A stretch of DNA of 64,000 nucleotides from positions 1-64,000 of the forward strand of contig NZ_BCXH01000017.1 of NCBI RefSeq assembly GCF_001895005.1. Reading direction: 5' to 3'. Shown here piece after piece: positions 18,341-28,912 of the stretch. The notes under the pieces are model-generated. The model ran no database searches. It saw only the letters and a list, made by a program, of their open reading frames with translations, and had not been told where the DNA came from. A program made the position numbers and the translations under genes. Source of the DNA: Rhodococcus yunnanensis NBRC 103083 (GTDB lineage Bacteria > Actinomycetota > Actinomycetes > Mycobacteriales > Mycobacteriaceae). How positions within the stretch are numbered: the stretch's first letter is position 1; every line of letters begins with the position of its first letter.

Positions 18341-19315
18341 ATGAAGCGGCAGCGTGATGCCCTGAGCATCGGAATCGATGTCGGCGGTACCAGCCTCCGT
18401 GCGTCGGTCGTCGATTCGAACGGTCAAGTGATCGACTCGACGCAGTCGCCCACGCCGCATTCCGCTCGTGCCCTCGAGCGAGGCTTGGACCGTGCTGTCA
18501 AGGAATTGGCTGCACGACACCCGGTTTCGGCGGTGGGCTTGGCAGTCGCAGGTTTCGTCAACTCGGACCGGACGTCCGTCCGCTTCGCGCCTCATCTCCC
18601 GTGGGTGAACACCCCTGTTGCAAAACAGATGAGTGAAAGAATCGGCCTGCCGGTAGTTCTCGAGCACGACGCGAACTCGGCGGCGTGGGCAGAGTATCGA
18701 TTCGGCGCTGCGGCGGATGGACGCAACGTGGTCATGGTCGCGATCGGTACCGGTATCGGAGCTGCGTTGCTGATCGACGGTCGGATCTACCGCGGAAGCT
18801 ACGGCGTTGCGCCCGAACTCGGTCACATACAGGTCGTTCCCGATGGCCGCGCGTGTCCGTGCGGGAAGCGCGGTTGTTGGGAAAGGTATTGCAGTGGAAC
18901 GGCTCTCGTCGACACTGCGGTCGAGTTCCTGGCCTCGGACCAAGGGTCGTCGACAATTCTGGCCAGAGACGTCTTTCTCGATCCCGGTTCTCTGACCGGC
19001 CGTCGCATCGCATCGGCCGCACAGGAGGGTGACGAGATCGCTCGTCGAACCATGGAGGATTTCGCCCGCTGGCTCGGTATGGGGCTTGCGTTGGTCAGTG
19101 ATGTCTACGATCCGGATCTGATCGTCATCGCCGGAGGTGTCGCGACGTCCTCCAGTCAATTCCTCGATCAGGCGCGTGAGCACTACGGACGGCTGATCAC
19201 CGGTGCGGGTCACCGACCGCTGGCACAGATCCGAAGTACGCAACTCGGTGAGGCGGCCGGAATGATCGGTGCAGCGGACCTTGCGCGGTCGGAGTTTCTC
19301 ACCTCATCTCGGTAG
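18341..19315 (+). CDS. ROK family sugar kinase, probable glucokinase
   Basis: A 324-residue kinase with the phosphate-binding motif GIDVGGTSLR at the N-terminus, the sugar-binding EHDANSAAWAEYRFG segment and the ROK zinc signature ELGH followed by CPCGKRGCWERYCSG. The catalytic Asp lies in HDAN. These features fit glucokinase, though N-acetylmannosamine and other hexoses are also ROK substrates. The ATG at 18341 follows GAAAGG. It is 71 bases downstream of the CxxC gene and may share its transcript. Confidence 0.92.
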   Translation: MKRQRDALSIGIDVGGTSLRASVVDSNGQVIDSTQSPTPHSARALERGLDRAVKELAARHPVSAVGLAVAGFVNSDRTSVRFAPHLPWVNTPVAKQMSERIGLPVVLEHDANSAAWAEYRFGAAADGRNVVMVAIGTGIGAALLIDGRIYRGSYGVAPELGHIQVVPDGRACPCGKRGCWERYCSGTALVDTAVEFLASDQGSSTILARDVFLDPGSLTGRRIASAAQEGDEIARRTMEDFARWLGMGLALVSDVYDPDLIVIAGGVATSSSQFLDQAREHYGRLITGAGHRPLAQIRSTQLGEAAGMIGAADLARSEFLTSSR

Positions 19316-19454
19316 TGTGTGACCTCGGTCCCGACCCCGGCGTTGTTGTGGCTGGCGTCATAAACGATAGGTAGAGTCACCGACGGATCCACGTGTGCGA
19401 AGCAGACACGTATCGCTCCGCTTGCCATGACAGAATCGAATCAGGAAGGACGCC

Positions 19455-20177
19455 ATGTGGTACTGGCTGTTCAAGTACGTCCTCATCGGTCCAATCCTGA
19501 TCGCGTTGGGTAGACCGACGGTCGAAGGTGTCGAGAACATTCCGACCCGCGGGCCCGTGATTCTCGCGAGCAATCACCAAGCCGTCCTCGACTCGTTCTA
19601 CTTGCCGTTGAGGGTGCCTCGCAGAATCACGTTTCTCGCCAAGAGCGAGTACTTCACCGGCACCGGGTTCAAGGGTGCGTTCCAGAAGTGGTTCTTCACC
19701 GCAGTCGGACAGGTGCCGATCGACAGAACAGGCGCCGATGCAGCACAGGACGCTCTCGACGCAGGTGCACGTGTCATATCGAAGGGCAAGATTCTCGGTA
19801 TCTACCCGGAGGGCACGCGGTCGCCCGACGGTCGTCTGTACAAAGGCAAGACCGGCATGGCGCGATTGGCCCTGCAGACCGGAGTTCAGGTGGTCCCGGT
19901 GGCCATGATCGGAACCGACAAGATGAATCCGATCGGTTCCAGGGTGTGGCGACCGGCGAAGATCACCATCAAGATCGGAAAGCCGATCGACTTCTCTCGC
20001 TTCGACGGAATGGCCGGGAACCGATTCGTCGAACGCGCGGTGACGGACGAGGTCATGTACGACCTGATGTTGCTGTCGGGTCAGGAATACGTCGACGTGT
20101 ACGCAGCGTCGTTGAAGAAGCCGATTTCCCGCCCCGAATCCAGTGCCGATCGCCTTCCGGACTCCAAGGCAAGCTGA
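19455..20177 (+). CDS. 1-acyl-glycerol-3-phosphate acyltransferase family protein (PlsC-like)
   Basis: A 240-residue membrane-associated acyltransferase. Motif I, NHQAVLDS (HX4D), carries the catalytic dyad. YPEGTRS is motif III, the glycerol-phosphate site, and VVPVAMIG is motif IV. The N-terminus begins with a hydrophobic amphipathic stretch (WYWLFKYVLIGPILIALG). Position matches Rv2182c. The acceptor could be lysophosphatidate or a mannolipid, since mannosyltransferase genes lie nearby. The ATG at 19455 has GAAGGA upstream. Confidence 0.92.
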   Translation: MWYWLFKYVLIGPILIALGRPTVEGVENIPTRGPVILASNHQAVLDSFYLPLRVPRRITFLAKSEYFTGTGFKGAFQKWFFTAVGQVPIDRTGADAAQDALDAGARVISKGKILGIYPEGTRSPDGRLYKGKTGMARLALQTGVQVVPVAMIGTDKMNPIGSRVWRPAKITIKIGKPIDFSRFDGMAGNRFVERAVTDEVMYDLMLLSGQEYVDVYAASLKKPISRPESSADRLPDSKAS

Positions 20178-20230
20178 TCCGGGGGACGCGGTGACGCCCT
20201 GATGGCGTGACGCCCCGACACTGTCAGAAC

Positions 20231-21562
20231 CTACGGGCTCACTACGGCACCGGATCTCGGTGCGGACTTCGCATCGAGATCGGGTGTGCCAGGCTCGCGC
20301 GCGGTAGGCCAGGTCACGGATGCGACGGCGACGATGGCGGCGATACCCCACCAGACGTAGGACGAGGCTGCCAGCTGGTCCCACAGGGGCCAGTCGAGTC
20401 CGGAGGAGCGGCCGATCGCAAGGCCCCAGTGCGGAGCGAAGTGCATCAGTACCGCTCCGATTCCGACGAAACACAGTACGAGTGCATTCTTTCGTCGATA
20501 GGCCAGGGTTGCGAGCGCCACCATGAACGGCACGACCCACACCCAGTGATGCGACCAGGACACCGGGGAGACCAGCAGCCCGAACATCGCGTTCACGCCG
20601 AGTCCGAGGGCGGTCTGGTTCGCCGCGAAAGCTTTTCGCATCGCGAAGAACGTGAGCACCAGCAGGCCGAACGACACGGCGATCCACGTCGCCGAGCGGA
20701 TCGAGTCCTCGAGCCCCAGCCGTGCGAGCACGCCGCTGATGCTCTGGTTGGCCGGGTACGCAGGCCGACCGATTCGGTCCGAGTCGACGAGTGTTTGCGT
20801 CCAGTACTGGAGGGAATCGGAGAACGTCACCGCAAATCCGAGTGCGGTGAACGCAGCAAAACTGATCCCGGAGACGACGGCCGCGCGAAAGTCCTTGCGA
20901 AACAGGAAGAACAGGACGAACACGGCGGGGGTGAGCTTTACCGCGGCGACGAAGCCGATGAGAACGCCTCGCGGCCACGGCGTCTTGCGCGGTAGGCAGT
21001 CCGCGGCGACGAACGCCATGAGGATGATATTGATCTGCCCGTAGTCGAACGTCGAGAACACCGGCTCGAGAATCATCGACACCGCGAACACAGCGCCCGC
21101 AACCCACAGCAGCACTGTGCGAGGTGCGACTCCCAACGACACCAGCGTCAGCACGATAGTGCCGAACAGCAAGGTCAACGACACCGCGGTGACGACGATG
21201 CCCGCCCAGTGCAACGAGATCATCGACAGTGGACCGAAGATCGTTGCTGCGATGGGGGGATAGGTGAACGGCAGGGTGTTGCCGATGGCCGTCGGCGGCA
21301 TCTGGCCGTACAGCGGTGAGCCGGAGACGAATACGCGGCCGCCGAGTCGATACACGTCGAGGTCGATACGGTAGTAGTCCCCGAGTGCCCGCAGTCCAGG
21401 CAACCCCACCAGGTTGTACGCCAACCCTGCGACGACGGCGAGCACGATGACGACGCACACGAGTGGAATCGCTCGTCTCGACAGTGCGGCACGACGACGA
21501 AGGCCGACGTCCGTCGCCGACACATCGGAGTCGAGCGGCGTGGTGATGTCGGATGACGTCAA
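20231..21562 (-). CDS. mptC: Polyprenol-phosphate-mannose alpha-1,2-mannosyltransferase (MptC/Rv2181-like, GT87)
   Basis: A 443-residue multi-spanning GT-C enzyme of the GT87/DUF2029 family with about ten membrane segments. The first loop contains the conserved acidic YRIDLDVYRLGG and LPFTYPPIAA, and another loop has VSWSHHWVW. The M. tuberculosis homologue adds alpha-1,2 mannoses to lipomannan and lipoarabinomannan from decaprenyl-phosphomannose outside the membrane. The start is TTG at 21562 with AGGAAG upstream. An in-frame extension of 303 codons overlapping the next gene is spurious. Confidence 0.9.
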   Translation of the reverse strand: MTSSDITTPLDSDVSATDVGLRRRAALSRRAIPLVCVVIVLAVVAGLAYNLVGLPGLRALGDYYRIDLDVYRLGGRVFVSGSPLYGQMPPTAIGNTLPFTYPPIAATIFGPLSMISLHWAGIVVTAVSLTLLFGTIVLTLVSLGVAPRTVLLWVAGAVFAVSMILEPVFSTFDYGQINIILMAFVAADCLPRKTPWPRGVLIGFVAAVKLTPAVFVLFFLFRKDFRAAVVSGISFAAFTALGFAVTFSDSLQYWTQTLVDSDRIGRPAYPANQSISGVLARLGLEDSIRSATWIAVSFGLLVLTFFAMRKAFAANQTALGLGVNAMFGLLVSPVSWSHHWVWVVPFMVALATLAYRRKNALVLCFVGIGAVLMHFAPHWGLAIGRSSGLDWPLWDQLAASSYVWWGIAAIVAVASVTWPTAREPGTPDLDAKSAPRSGAVVSP

Positions 21563-21663
21563 GGAACTTCCTATCGATACGGTTGAACTTCGCTGGCAGT
21601 GAAACGTCGTTCGCAGTGGAACTTCGCCGACGGTCGAAGTGTTCTCGACGTCGGCGCTCGGGC

Positions 21664-21669
21664 TAGTCT
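21664..21669 (+). promoter_or_regulatory. -10 element for a leaderless exoribonuclease transcript
   Basis: TAGTCT fits TANNNT and is followed after 7 bases by the GTG start, with no ribosome binding site between. This is the geometry of a leaderless actinobacterial mRNA. Confidence 0.5.
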
Positions 21670-21676
21670 GTCGTTC

Positions 21677-22162
21677 GTGCGCTACTTCTACGACACCGAG
21701 TTCATCGAAGATGGTCGCACGATCGAGCTGGTCTCGATCGCGGTCGTATCCGAAGAAGGCCGCGAGTTCTATGCGGTCTCGTCCGAGTTCGACCCCGAAC
21801 GTGCCGGGAAGTGGGTTCGACGCAACGTCTTGCCCAAGCTGCCACCGTACTCGTCGCCGCTGTGGATGAGTCGGACCCGGATCCGGGAAGAACTGCTCCA
21901 ATTTCTGGTTCCGACCCCCGGTTCGGAGGTCGAGCTCTGGGCATGGGTCGCTGCGTACGATCACGTCGCACTGTGTCAGCTCTGGGGTTCGATGACGGAA
22001 TTGCCGCGATCGCTTCCACGTTTCACTCGCGAGCTCCGGCAGCTGTGGGAGGACCGTGGCAGCCCGTACCTGCCGCCGGCCCCTGACGACGCCCACGACG
22101 CACTTGCCGACGCTCGTCACAATCTCGCGAAGTTCGAGGCGATCCAGGCCGCATCGGTCTGA
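21677..22162 (+). CDS. 3'-5' exoribonuclease, DEDDh type (Rv2179c-like)
   Basis: A 161-residue RNase T-like enzyme. The start VRYFYDTEFIEDG supplies the first acidic pair, AWVAAYDHVALCQLWG the second Asp, and DDAHDALADARHN the final His/Asp group of the DEDDh site. Length and sequence match Rv2179c, a 3' exoribonuclease that trims RNA overhangs. The GTG at 21677 was chosen because it matches that start and the -10 element. A longer frame adds 26 residues without support. Confidence 0.93.
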   Translation: MRYFYDTEFIEDGRTIELVSIAVVSEEGREFYAVSSEFDPERAGKWVRRNVLPKLPPYSSPLWMSRTRIREELLQFLVPTPGSEVELWAWVAAYDHVALCQLWGSMTELPRSLPRFTRELRQLWEDRGSPYLPPAPDDAHDALADARHNLAKFEAIQAASV

Positions 22163-22192
22163 GAGACCCGAGCCCTGACAGTCGAGCCCTGA

Positions 22193-23650
<1,458 letters not shown>

Positions 23651-23660
23651 AATCCAACCG

Positions 23661-25670
23661 CTAGGGCAGGGATACGAGGGACACCGACGAGCCCGGTGCG
23701 ACTCTGGTACCCGGGCTCGGGTTCTGGGTGATCACCAGCGACCCGTCGGTGTCCACCACCTGCCGTACCTTGACGTCCAGCTCGAGTGTCTGCAGCACAT
23801 CACGGGCAGATCCGACCGATCGGCCGAGAAGTGACGGCACCGTGATCGCGTTCGACACCGTCAATCGGATCGAACTGCCGGCTGTCACCGACGCACCGAC
23901 CTTCGGGTCACTGCTGACGACGTGGCCGCCGTCGACGCGTTTGTCGAACTCGACGTCCGTGCCCGACACCGAGATTCCGACCGTGGCCAGTGCGGCAGTC
24001 GCGTCGCTCTCGGTCATGTTCTCGATGTCGGGAACATCGACGGGGGGAGCGCCCTTGGACCGAAGAATCTTGACGGTGTCTCCGACGGAGAGCGCCGTGC
24101 CGGGGGCGGGGTCCAACGCGGCCACGCCGCCGACAGGCGCGGTGGTGCTGAATGCTTCGCCCCCGTCGGTGGGGTCGAACGTTCGGTCGCGGAGTAGTTG
24201 CTGCATGTCACCGATGGCGATGTTCGGTGCGATGTCGGGGACGGTGGGTCGACCGAGTGACGTCAGGAGAAAGACCGTGCTGCCCTTGGTGATACGTGAT
24301 CCGGACGTCGGGTCGGTCCCGATGAGCGAGTCGGCGGGGGCTGTGTCGGAATAGGTGCCTCGCGTGGCCACCGTCAATCCTGCGGATTCGAGCTCCGACG
24401 TCGCGCCTGTGAGATCGAGCCCCTCGACGAGCGGAACGGACGTGTACCGACCGGACCCCATCCACCAGCCGCCTACACCGACGAGCACTGCCAGCAGGGC
24501 GACGATGGTGAGCCATATGACGATTGCTCGACGCGACCGCTGCCGGTCGGCGGCGAAATCGGGGAACTGGTACTGACCTCGCGCCGGCGGTGAGTCGTCG
24601 ATGTCGTGTTCGCCCCGCGACGTCGGGGCTGTGTGCACACGTGTGTGTTGAAGCCCCGCTGCCGGTCGCGGAGAGTGCGCCTCCGATGCAGGTGCGCTCA
24701 CCACCTCGGTGGCAGGCGCGTCGGGCAGGTCGTGACGCTGGCCGGCGAAGGTCGTCGGCGCACCGAGTGCGGCTGCACTGCGGTGTTCGGCCGACTTCTT
24801 CGGTGCGGGCACTCGATAGGGCGGCAGTTCCAACCGTGCGCACACACCGCGCAAGGCGCGTGCCATCTCGTCGGCGTTCTGATACCGACCCGCTGGGTCT
24901 CGAACGGTCGCCCGTCGAACGAGGTCGTCGAACTCGGGCGGAACACCGGCTATGAGGCTGCTCGGTCTCGGCACGTCGTTGTCGATGCGTTGGTACGCGA
25001 TGGACAGCGAGGTGTCTCCGGTGAAGGGCGCCCGGCCGGTGAGCAGCTCGAACAGTACGACGCCTACGCCGAACACATCACTGCCTGCGTTCGCGGATCC
25101 GACGGTCACCTGCTCGGGGGAGAGATACGCGGCAGTGCCGAGAATCACGCTGCTGGAGGTGGCGTTCGACGCGGCGACAGCTCGAACAAGTCCGAAGTCG
25201 GCGATCTTCACATCACCCGAATCCGAGATCAGGATGTTCTCGGGTTTGATGTCGCGATGCACGAGCCCTGCCCTGTGCGCGGTCCCCAGCGCGTCCAGTA
25301 CCGGCCGCAGTACTGCCGCAGCTGCGTGTGGAGGCATCGGTCCGCGCTCACGCAGCAGCTCTCGAAGTGTGCCTCCCTCGACGAGTTCCATGACGAGGAA
25401 CGCGTACTCGCCGTCGCGCCCGTGGTCGTACACCGCGACGAGACCTGGATTGGTCAACCGAGCGACTGCACGCGCCTCGAACTCGAATCGAGCCACGAAC
25501 TGGGGATCGTCGGCGAACTTCGGATCCATTATCTTGACCGCGACGGGTCGATCCAGCCGCGTGTCCAGAGCGCGGTAGACCGTCGACATCCCTCCACGTG
25601 CAATCGGCGCATCTATGCGATAGCGCCGATCCAACAACGAACCCGCTGACGCGGACCCAACTGACATCAC
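23661..25670 (-). CDS. pknL: Serine/threonine protein kinase with four PASTA domains (PknL position)
   Basis: A 669-residue receptor kinase. Residues 16-285 are the kinase, with GGMSTVY loop, Lys46 in VAVKIMD, catalytic HRDIKPEN (138-145) and DFG (158-160). A linker rich in Pro, Ala and His precedes one membrane helix at about 381-403. The outer region has four PASTA repeats, each closing with a DP-G-S/A-V-G type turn. As I recall, M. tuberculosis PknL lacks PASTA domains. The start is GTG at 25670, or the adjacent ATG, with GGAGGT upstream. It is divergent from the Rv2175c-like gene, whose product is a PknL substrate in mycobacteria. Confidence 0.93.
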   Translation of the reverse strand: MMSVGSASAGSLLDRRYRIDAPIARGGMSTVYRALDTRLDRPVAVKIMDPKFADDPQFVARFEFEARAVARLTNPGLVAVYDHGRDGEYAFLVMELVEGGTLRELLRERGPMPPHAAAAVLRPVLDALGTAHRAGLVHRDIKPENILISDSGDVKIADFGLVRAVAASNATSSSVILGTAAYLSPEQVTVGSANAGSDVFGVGVVLFELLTGRAPFTGDTSLSIAYQRIDNDVPRPSSLIAGVPPEFDDLVRRATVRDPAGRYQNADEMARALRGVCARLELPPYRVPAPKKSAEHRSAAALGAPTTFAGQRHDLPDAPATEVVSAPASEAHSPRPAAGLQHTRVHTAPTSRGEHDIDDSPPARGQYQFPDFAADRQRSRRAIVIWLTIVALLAVLVGVGGWWMGSGRYTSVPLVEGLDLTGATSELESAGLTVATRGTYSDTAPADSLIGTDPTSGSRITKGSTVFLLTSLGRPTVPDIAPNIAIGDMQQLLRDRTFDPTDGGEAFSTTAPVGGVAALDPAPGTALSVGDTVKILRSKGAPPVDVPDIENMTESDATAALATVGISVSGTDVEFDKRVDGGHVVSSDPKVGASVTAGSSIRLTVSNAITVPSLLGRSVGSARDVLQTLELDVKVRQVVDTDGSLVITQNPSPGTRVAPGSSVSLVSLP

Positions 25671-25805
25671 CTGAGGAACACCTCCTTCGAAAGTCGCTAC
25701 CGGACGATGGTAGCCAGCGCAGATATCGTCTCTGTCTCAGCCGGAGACGACCCTGTGGGCGGGCTTTTCGTAACCAGCGCTTTTCTGATCCAGGGACGAA
25801 CCCGT

Positions 25806-25811
25806 TAACGT
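25806..25811 (+). promoter_or_regulatory. -10 element for a leaderless Rv2175c-like transcript
   Basis: TAACGT (TANNNT) ends 7 bases before the GTG at 25819, with no ribosome binding site. The divergent region 25671-25818 also contains two perfect inverted repeats, GCTACC/GGTAGC and TCGTCTC/GAGACGA. Confidence 0.45.
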
Positions 25812-25818
25812 TACCGGA

Positions 25819-26190
25819 GTGAGCACTATCCCTTACTCCGACGACGTCCTCGACCCCGCCGAGTCTCTGATGCAGTTGACGGACGTCAGCAAGGCGCTCG
25901 GGGTGCCCAAATCACGCGTCGAGCAGATGCTGCGTGATCGCCTACTCATCGCGGTGAAGCGAAATCGGGTTCCTGGAGTTCCCGAGGTATTCCTCGACAC
26001 GAGCGACGGCACGATCGTCAAGGGCCTCCCGGGGCTGCTGGCAGTGCTGCACGATGGTGGATTCGAAGACGAAGAGGCCCTGCGCTGGCTTTTCGCGGAG
26101 GACGAGAGTTTGCCCGGCCGTCCGGTCGACGCGCTGCACGGCGACTTGATGCGAGAGGTGATCAGGCGCGCTCAGGCAATGGCGTTCTGA
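25819..26190 (+). CDS. Helix-turn-helix DNA-binding protein (Rv2175c-like)
   Basis: A 123-residue protein with a winged helix-turn-helix near the N-terminus (LMQLTDVSKALGVPKSRVEQML), a basic wing (VKRNRVPGVPEVF) and a helical C-terminal half (VKGLPGLLAVLHDGGFEDEEALRWLF). The mycobacterial homologue binds DNA and is phosphorylated by PknL, whose gene is divergent here too. The start is the GTG at 25819 after a leaderless-type -10. Its last 29 bases overlap the 3' end of crtB on the other strand. Confidence 0.9.
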   Translation: MSTIPYSDDVLDPAESLMQLTDVSKALGVPKSRVEQMLRDRLLIAVKRNRVPGVPEVFLDTSDGTIVKGLPGLLAVLHDGGFEDEEALRWLFAEDESLPGRPVDALHGDLMREVIRRAQAMAF

Positions 26191-27229
26191 TCTTCCCGCG
26201 TCCCCTGATCGTGCCTCGTGCGGTGATCCATCCCGCAGCCGCGAGGCCGGGAGCCGCGACGGACAGGCGACGCCATCCTGGAACACGTGCGCGCTGGCGT
26301 AGAACTCGGTAACCGCTGTCCTCGACTTCGCGCAATATGTCGCCGTACAGCGTGAATGCGGTGCGCATGCCAGGTCGAACCGCAGGGGCGAGCATGTCGA
26401 TGCCCGGTTCGGCCGTGCGATACATCGCCCGAGTGTGCGCGATCAGGTGGGCAAGTGCGCGTTCGACACGTGGATCGGTCCGGTCGGTGGCTCTGCTCTC
26501 GCGCAGCACGTCTTCGTCGACGCCGAATGCAGCGAGCTCCTCGGTCGGGAGATAGATTCGATCGCGGTCGAGGTCCTCGCCCATGTCGCGGATGAAATTG
26601 GTCAGTTGGAAGGCCTCGCCGAGAGCGGCCGCTGGTCCCTCGGCGACGTCTCGATCGACGGTCGTGCCGAGGATCGGCAGCATCTGCAATCCGATGACGG
26701 CCGCAGAACCGTACATGTACTCGGACAGCTCGGTCATGGTCCGGTAGCGCGAGACGAACATCGGCGTTCCCGGAATGTCCATTCGCATCGAATGAAAGAA
26801 CGCGTAGTAGTACTCGTGCGGAATACCGTACCGATCGGTGGTGTCGACCAGCGCTGCGAGCACCCGGTCGGAGCGACTCGCGCTCAACGTATCTCCGGCG
26901 AGGGCGGCACGAACGCGGCGCTCGAGGACGTCCAGCTTGGCTGCTGCTTGCCGATCCACCGTGGACACGCCTGCCGTGTCCGGGGGGAGATCAGGCAGTT
27001 CTACATCGGCCGAGTTCACGTCGACATCGACGATGTCGTCGACCATGCGGGCAAAGCCGTACAGCGCGTGCACTGCAGGTCTCTTGTCCGTGGGGAGCAG
27101 CCTCGTGGCGAGGAAGTACGTCTTGCCGTGCTGCGCGTTCAGGTCACGGCAGATCACGTACGCGTCGTGGAGCGCGGGATCGATGCCGTCGAGTTCACCC
27201 ACGGTCGGCGGTACTCGCTTCGGCTTCAC
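26162..27229 (-). CDS. crtB: Phytoene synthase (CrtB)
   Basis: Joins two geranylgeranyl diphosphates head to head into phytoene. The 355-residue protein shows both Asp-rich motifs, FARMVDDIVD and NFIRDMGEDLDRDRIYLP, and the YGSAAVIGLQMLPILG helix. The GTG at 27229 follows CCGGAGT and lies inside the last codons of mptA (35-base overlap), so it is translated with that gene. It converges with a 29-base overlap on the Rv2175c-like gene. It is the last gene of the run GGPP synthase-crtI-mptA-crtB. Confidence 0.95.
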   Translation of the reverse strand: MKPKRVPPTVGELDGIDPALHDAYVICRDLNAQHGKTYFLATRLLPTDKRPAVHALYGFARMVDDIVDVDVNSADVELPDLPPDTAGVSTVDRQAAAKLDVLERRVRAALAGDTLSASRSDRVLAALVDTTDRYGIPHEYYYAFFHSMRMDIPGTPMFVSRYRTMTELSEYMYGSAAVIGLQMLPILGTTVDRDVAEGPAAALGEAFQLTNFIRDMGEDLDRDRIYLPTEELAAFGVDEDVLRESRATDRTDPRVERALAHLIAHTRAMYRTAEPGIDMLAPAVRPGMRTAFTLYGDILREVEDSGYRVLRQRARVPGWRRLSVAAPGLAAAGWITARGTIRGRGKIRTPLPERA

Positions 27230-28826
27230 GAGCGACTCCGGTCGAGGACCTGGAGCGGAGTCGGAGGGGATCGACTCGGGTCAGCGACAGCGCGGCGACG
27301 ACAGCGGCGAACGTCGCCAGTGCAACGTGCGCAACGGTGTACAACCCGATGGATCCGTCGGGACGGAAGACCAGCATGAGCCACGTCGACAACCCGACGA
27401 GAATCATCAGGGTGCGAGGCGACAACGCGAACCCGGCGGCAAGCGCCAGTGGCCACGAGTAGTACCAGGGCAGCGCGGCGGGGGACAACACCACCACTGC
27501 GACCAGGGTGATCAAGATGCCCTTGACGGCGTCGCGCTCGGTGCGCCGGTACAACCACCACGTCCCGAGAATCACCACGACGAGGACTATCGCGCACAGC
27601 ATGCGAGTCACCTCGAGTACCGGGGCGAGGCGAACGTCGAGGAACCACGACGTGCTGACGGTGACGAGGTGCGCGAGGATGGTGGGCAGCGACAGCCAGT
27701 TGATGATCTTCGCGGAACCCGACAACGCGGTGAGCCAGCCGATTCCGACGCCTGCGACTGCGGAGGCGATTGCGAACACAGCGGCGAAGACCCCGAAACC
27801 GATGCCTGCGGTTTTGGCGAATGCCGCAACAGGAGACATCGGTTTCCGATGCTCCTCGATGGCCTGACGACGTTCGTGAATCATCCAGATCCAGACCAGG
27901 AACGGCAGCGCTAGACCTGCGGTTGCCTTGATGGCGACGCCGATGGCCACGAGCGCTATTCCACCGACGTGATGCCGCTCGAGAACGAGGACGATACCTG
28001 CGGTCATCAGCCCGACCATCAGAAGTTCGTTGTGCACACCCCCGATGAGATGGATCAGCACGAGCGGGTTGAGGACGGCCAACCACAGCGCAAGAGCAGG
28101 TTTACCGCCGAGATGTCCGGCCAGTCGTGGCACCGCCCACACCATCAATGCCAGTCCGGGGAGCATCGTCACGCGCAGCAGCATCGTGCCTGCGATGACA
28201 TTGTCTCCGGTGACCGCGGTGATCGCCTGCCCGAGCAGGAGGAACAGAGGTCCGTACGGCGCTGTCGTCGTCGTCCAGACGTTGCTGACGTTGTCGAGGA
28301 GTATTCCGGGGTTCGCCACGGGCCCAACGGCGTACGGGTCGAACCCGTCGCGTAGCAGCGCGCCCTGCGCAAGGTAGGAGTATGCGTCGCGGCTGAACAT
28401 GGGTACCGCCAACAGCAGCGGAGCTGTCCATGCGGGCACCACCCAGCGGAGTTCACCGAGCGTCGTGCGCCCACCCAGAGTTGCTCGGCCCAGACGAACC
28501 CACGCGATGATCATGAACAGCACGCCCAGCCAGACGAAGATGCTGGACAGAACCAGGCCGTGCCCGAAACGGAGCCATGACAGATGCATCGACTCGAGTA
28601 ACGGATCTCGTCGCCGTACACTCCCAGCTCCGAAACCGCCGAACGTGATAAGAATCGCACCGACAACACCGAGCAGGGCAGCGTGGCCTTCGGGGCTACG
28701 GAGAAAGAGGGAAAGCCTGCGTACTCGCGAGGGCGACGCAGGCGCCGCTGCGTCGACGGGCGCCCCGTCGGCGGGCTCGGAATCGGCAGCACCCGAGGTA
28801 GCAGCACTCGACGAGATCGAGGACAT
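27195..28826 (-). CDS. mptA: Alpha-1,6-mannopyranosyltransferase (MptA/Rv2174-like, GT-C)
   Basis: A 543-residue polytopic GT-C enzyme that extends the alpha-1,6 mannan backbone of lipomannan from polyprenyl-phosphomannose. A disordered Ser/Ala/Pro N-terminus precedes about 12-13 membrane segments. The periplasmic loop PMFSRDAYSYLAQGALLRDGF holds the acidic catalytic region typical of MptA/MptB. I chose the ATG at 28826 after GAGAGGAG, although a start 19 codons earlier is possible. Synteny with Rv2174 supports MptA over MptB. The gene sits inside the carotenoid operon, between crtI and crtB. Confidence 0.92.
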   Translation of the reverse strand: MSSISSSAATSGAADSEPADGAPVDAAAPASPSRVRRLSLFLRSPEGHAALLGVVGAILITFGGFGAGSVRRRDPLLESMHLSWLRFGHGLVLSSIFVWLGVLFMIIAWVRLGRATLGGRTTLGELRWVVPAWTAPLLLAVPMFSRDAYSYLAQGALLRDGFDPYAVGPVANPGILLDNVSNVWTTTTAPYGPLFLLLGQAITAVTGDNVIAGTMLLRVTMLPGLALMVWAVPRLAGHLGGKPALALWLAVLNPLVLIHLIGGVHNELLMVGLMTAGIVLVLERHHVGGIALVAIGVAIKATAGLALPFLVWIWMIHERRQAIEEHRKPMSPVAAFAKTAGIGFGVFAAVFAIASAVAGVGIGWLTALSGSAKIINWLSLPTILAHLVTVSTSWFLDVRLAPVLEVTRMLCAIVLVVVILGTWWLYRRTERDAVKGILITLVAVVVLSPAALPWYYSWPLALAAGFALSPRTLMILVGLSTWLMLVFRPDGSIGLYTVAHVALATFAAVVAALSLTRVDPLRLRSRSSTGVAREAEASTADRG

Positions 28827-28912
28827 TGCCGGGTCATTCTCCTCTCGGGTGGGGACGAAACTGGGGGCAGAGGGGGCGAACAAGAGTGCTCGACCGGCGG
28901 ACCGGAGCCAGT

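Noticed and set aside
20178-20230. Possible terminator between the PlsC gene and mptC
   Set aside because: Only a 5-bp GACGCC/GGCGT pairing with no T-run. The apparent symmetry is mostly a direct repeat of GTGACGCC.
19377-21458. 693-codon minus-strand ORF spanning the PlsC gene and mptC
   Set aside because: Crosses two well-supported genes and an intergenic region, with Arg-rich shadow composition.
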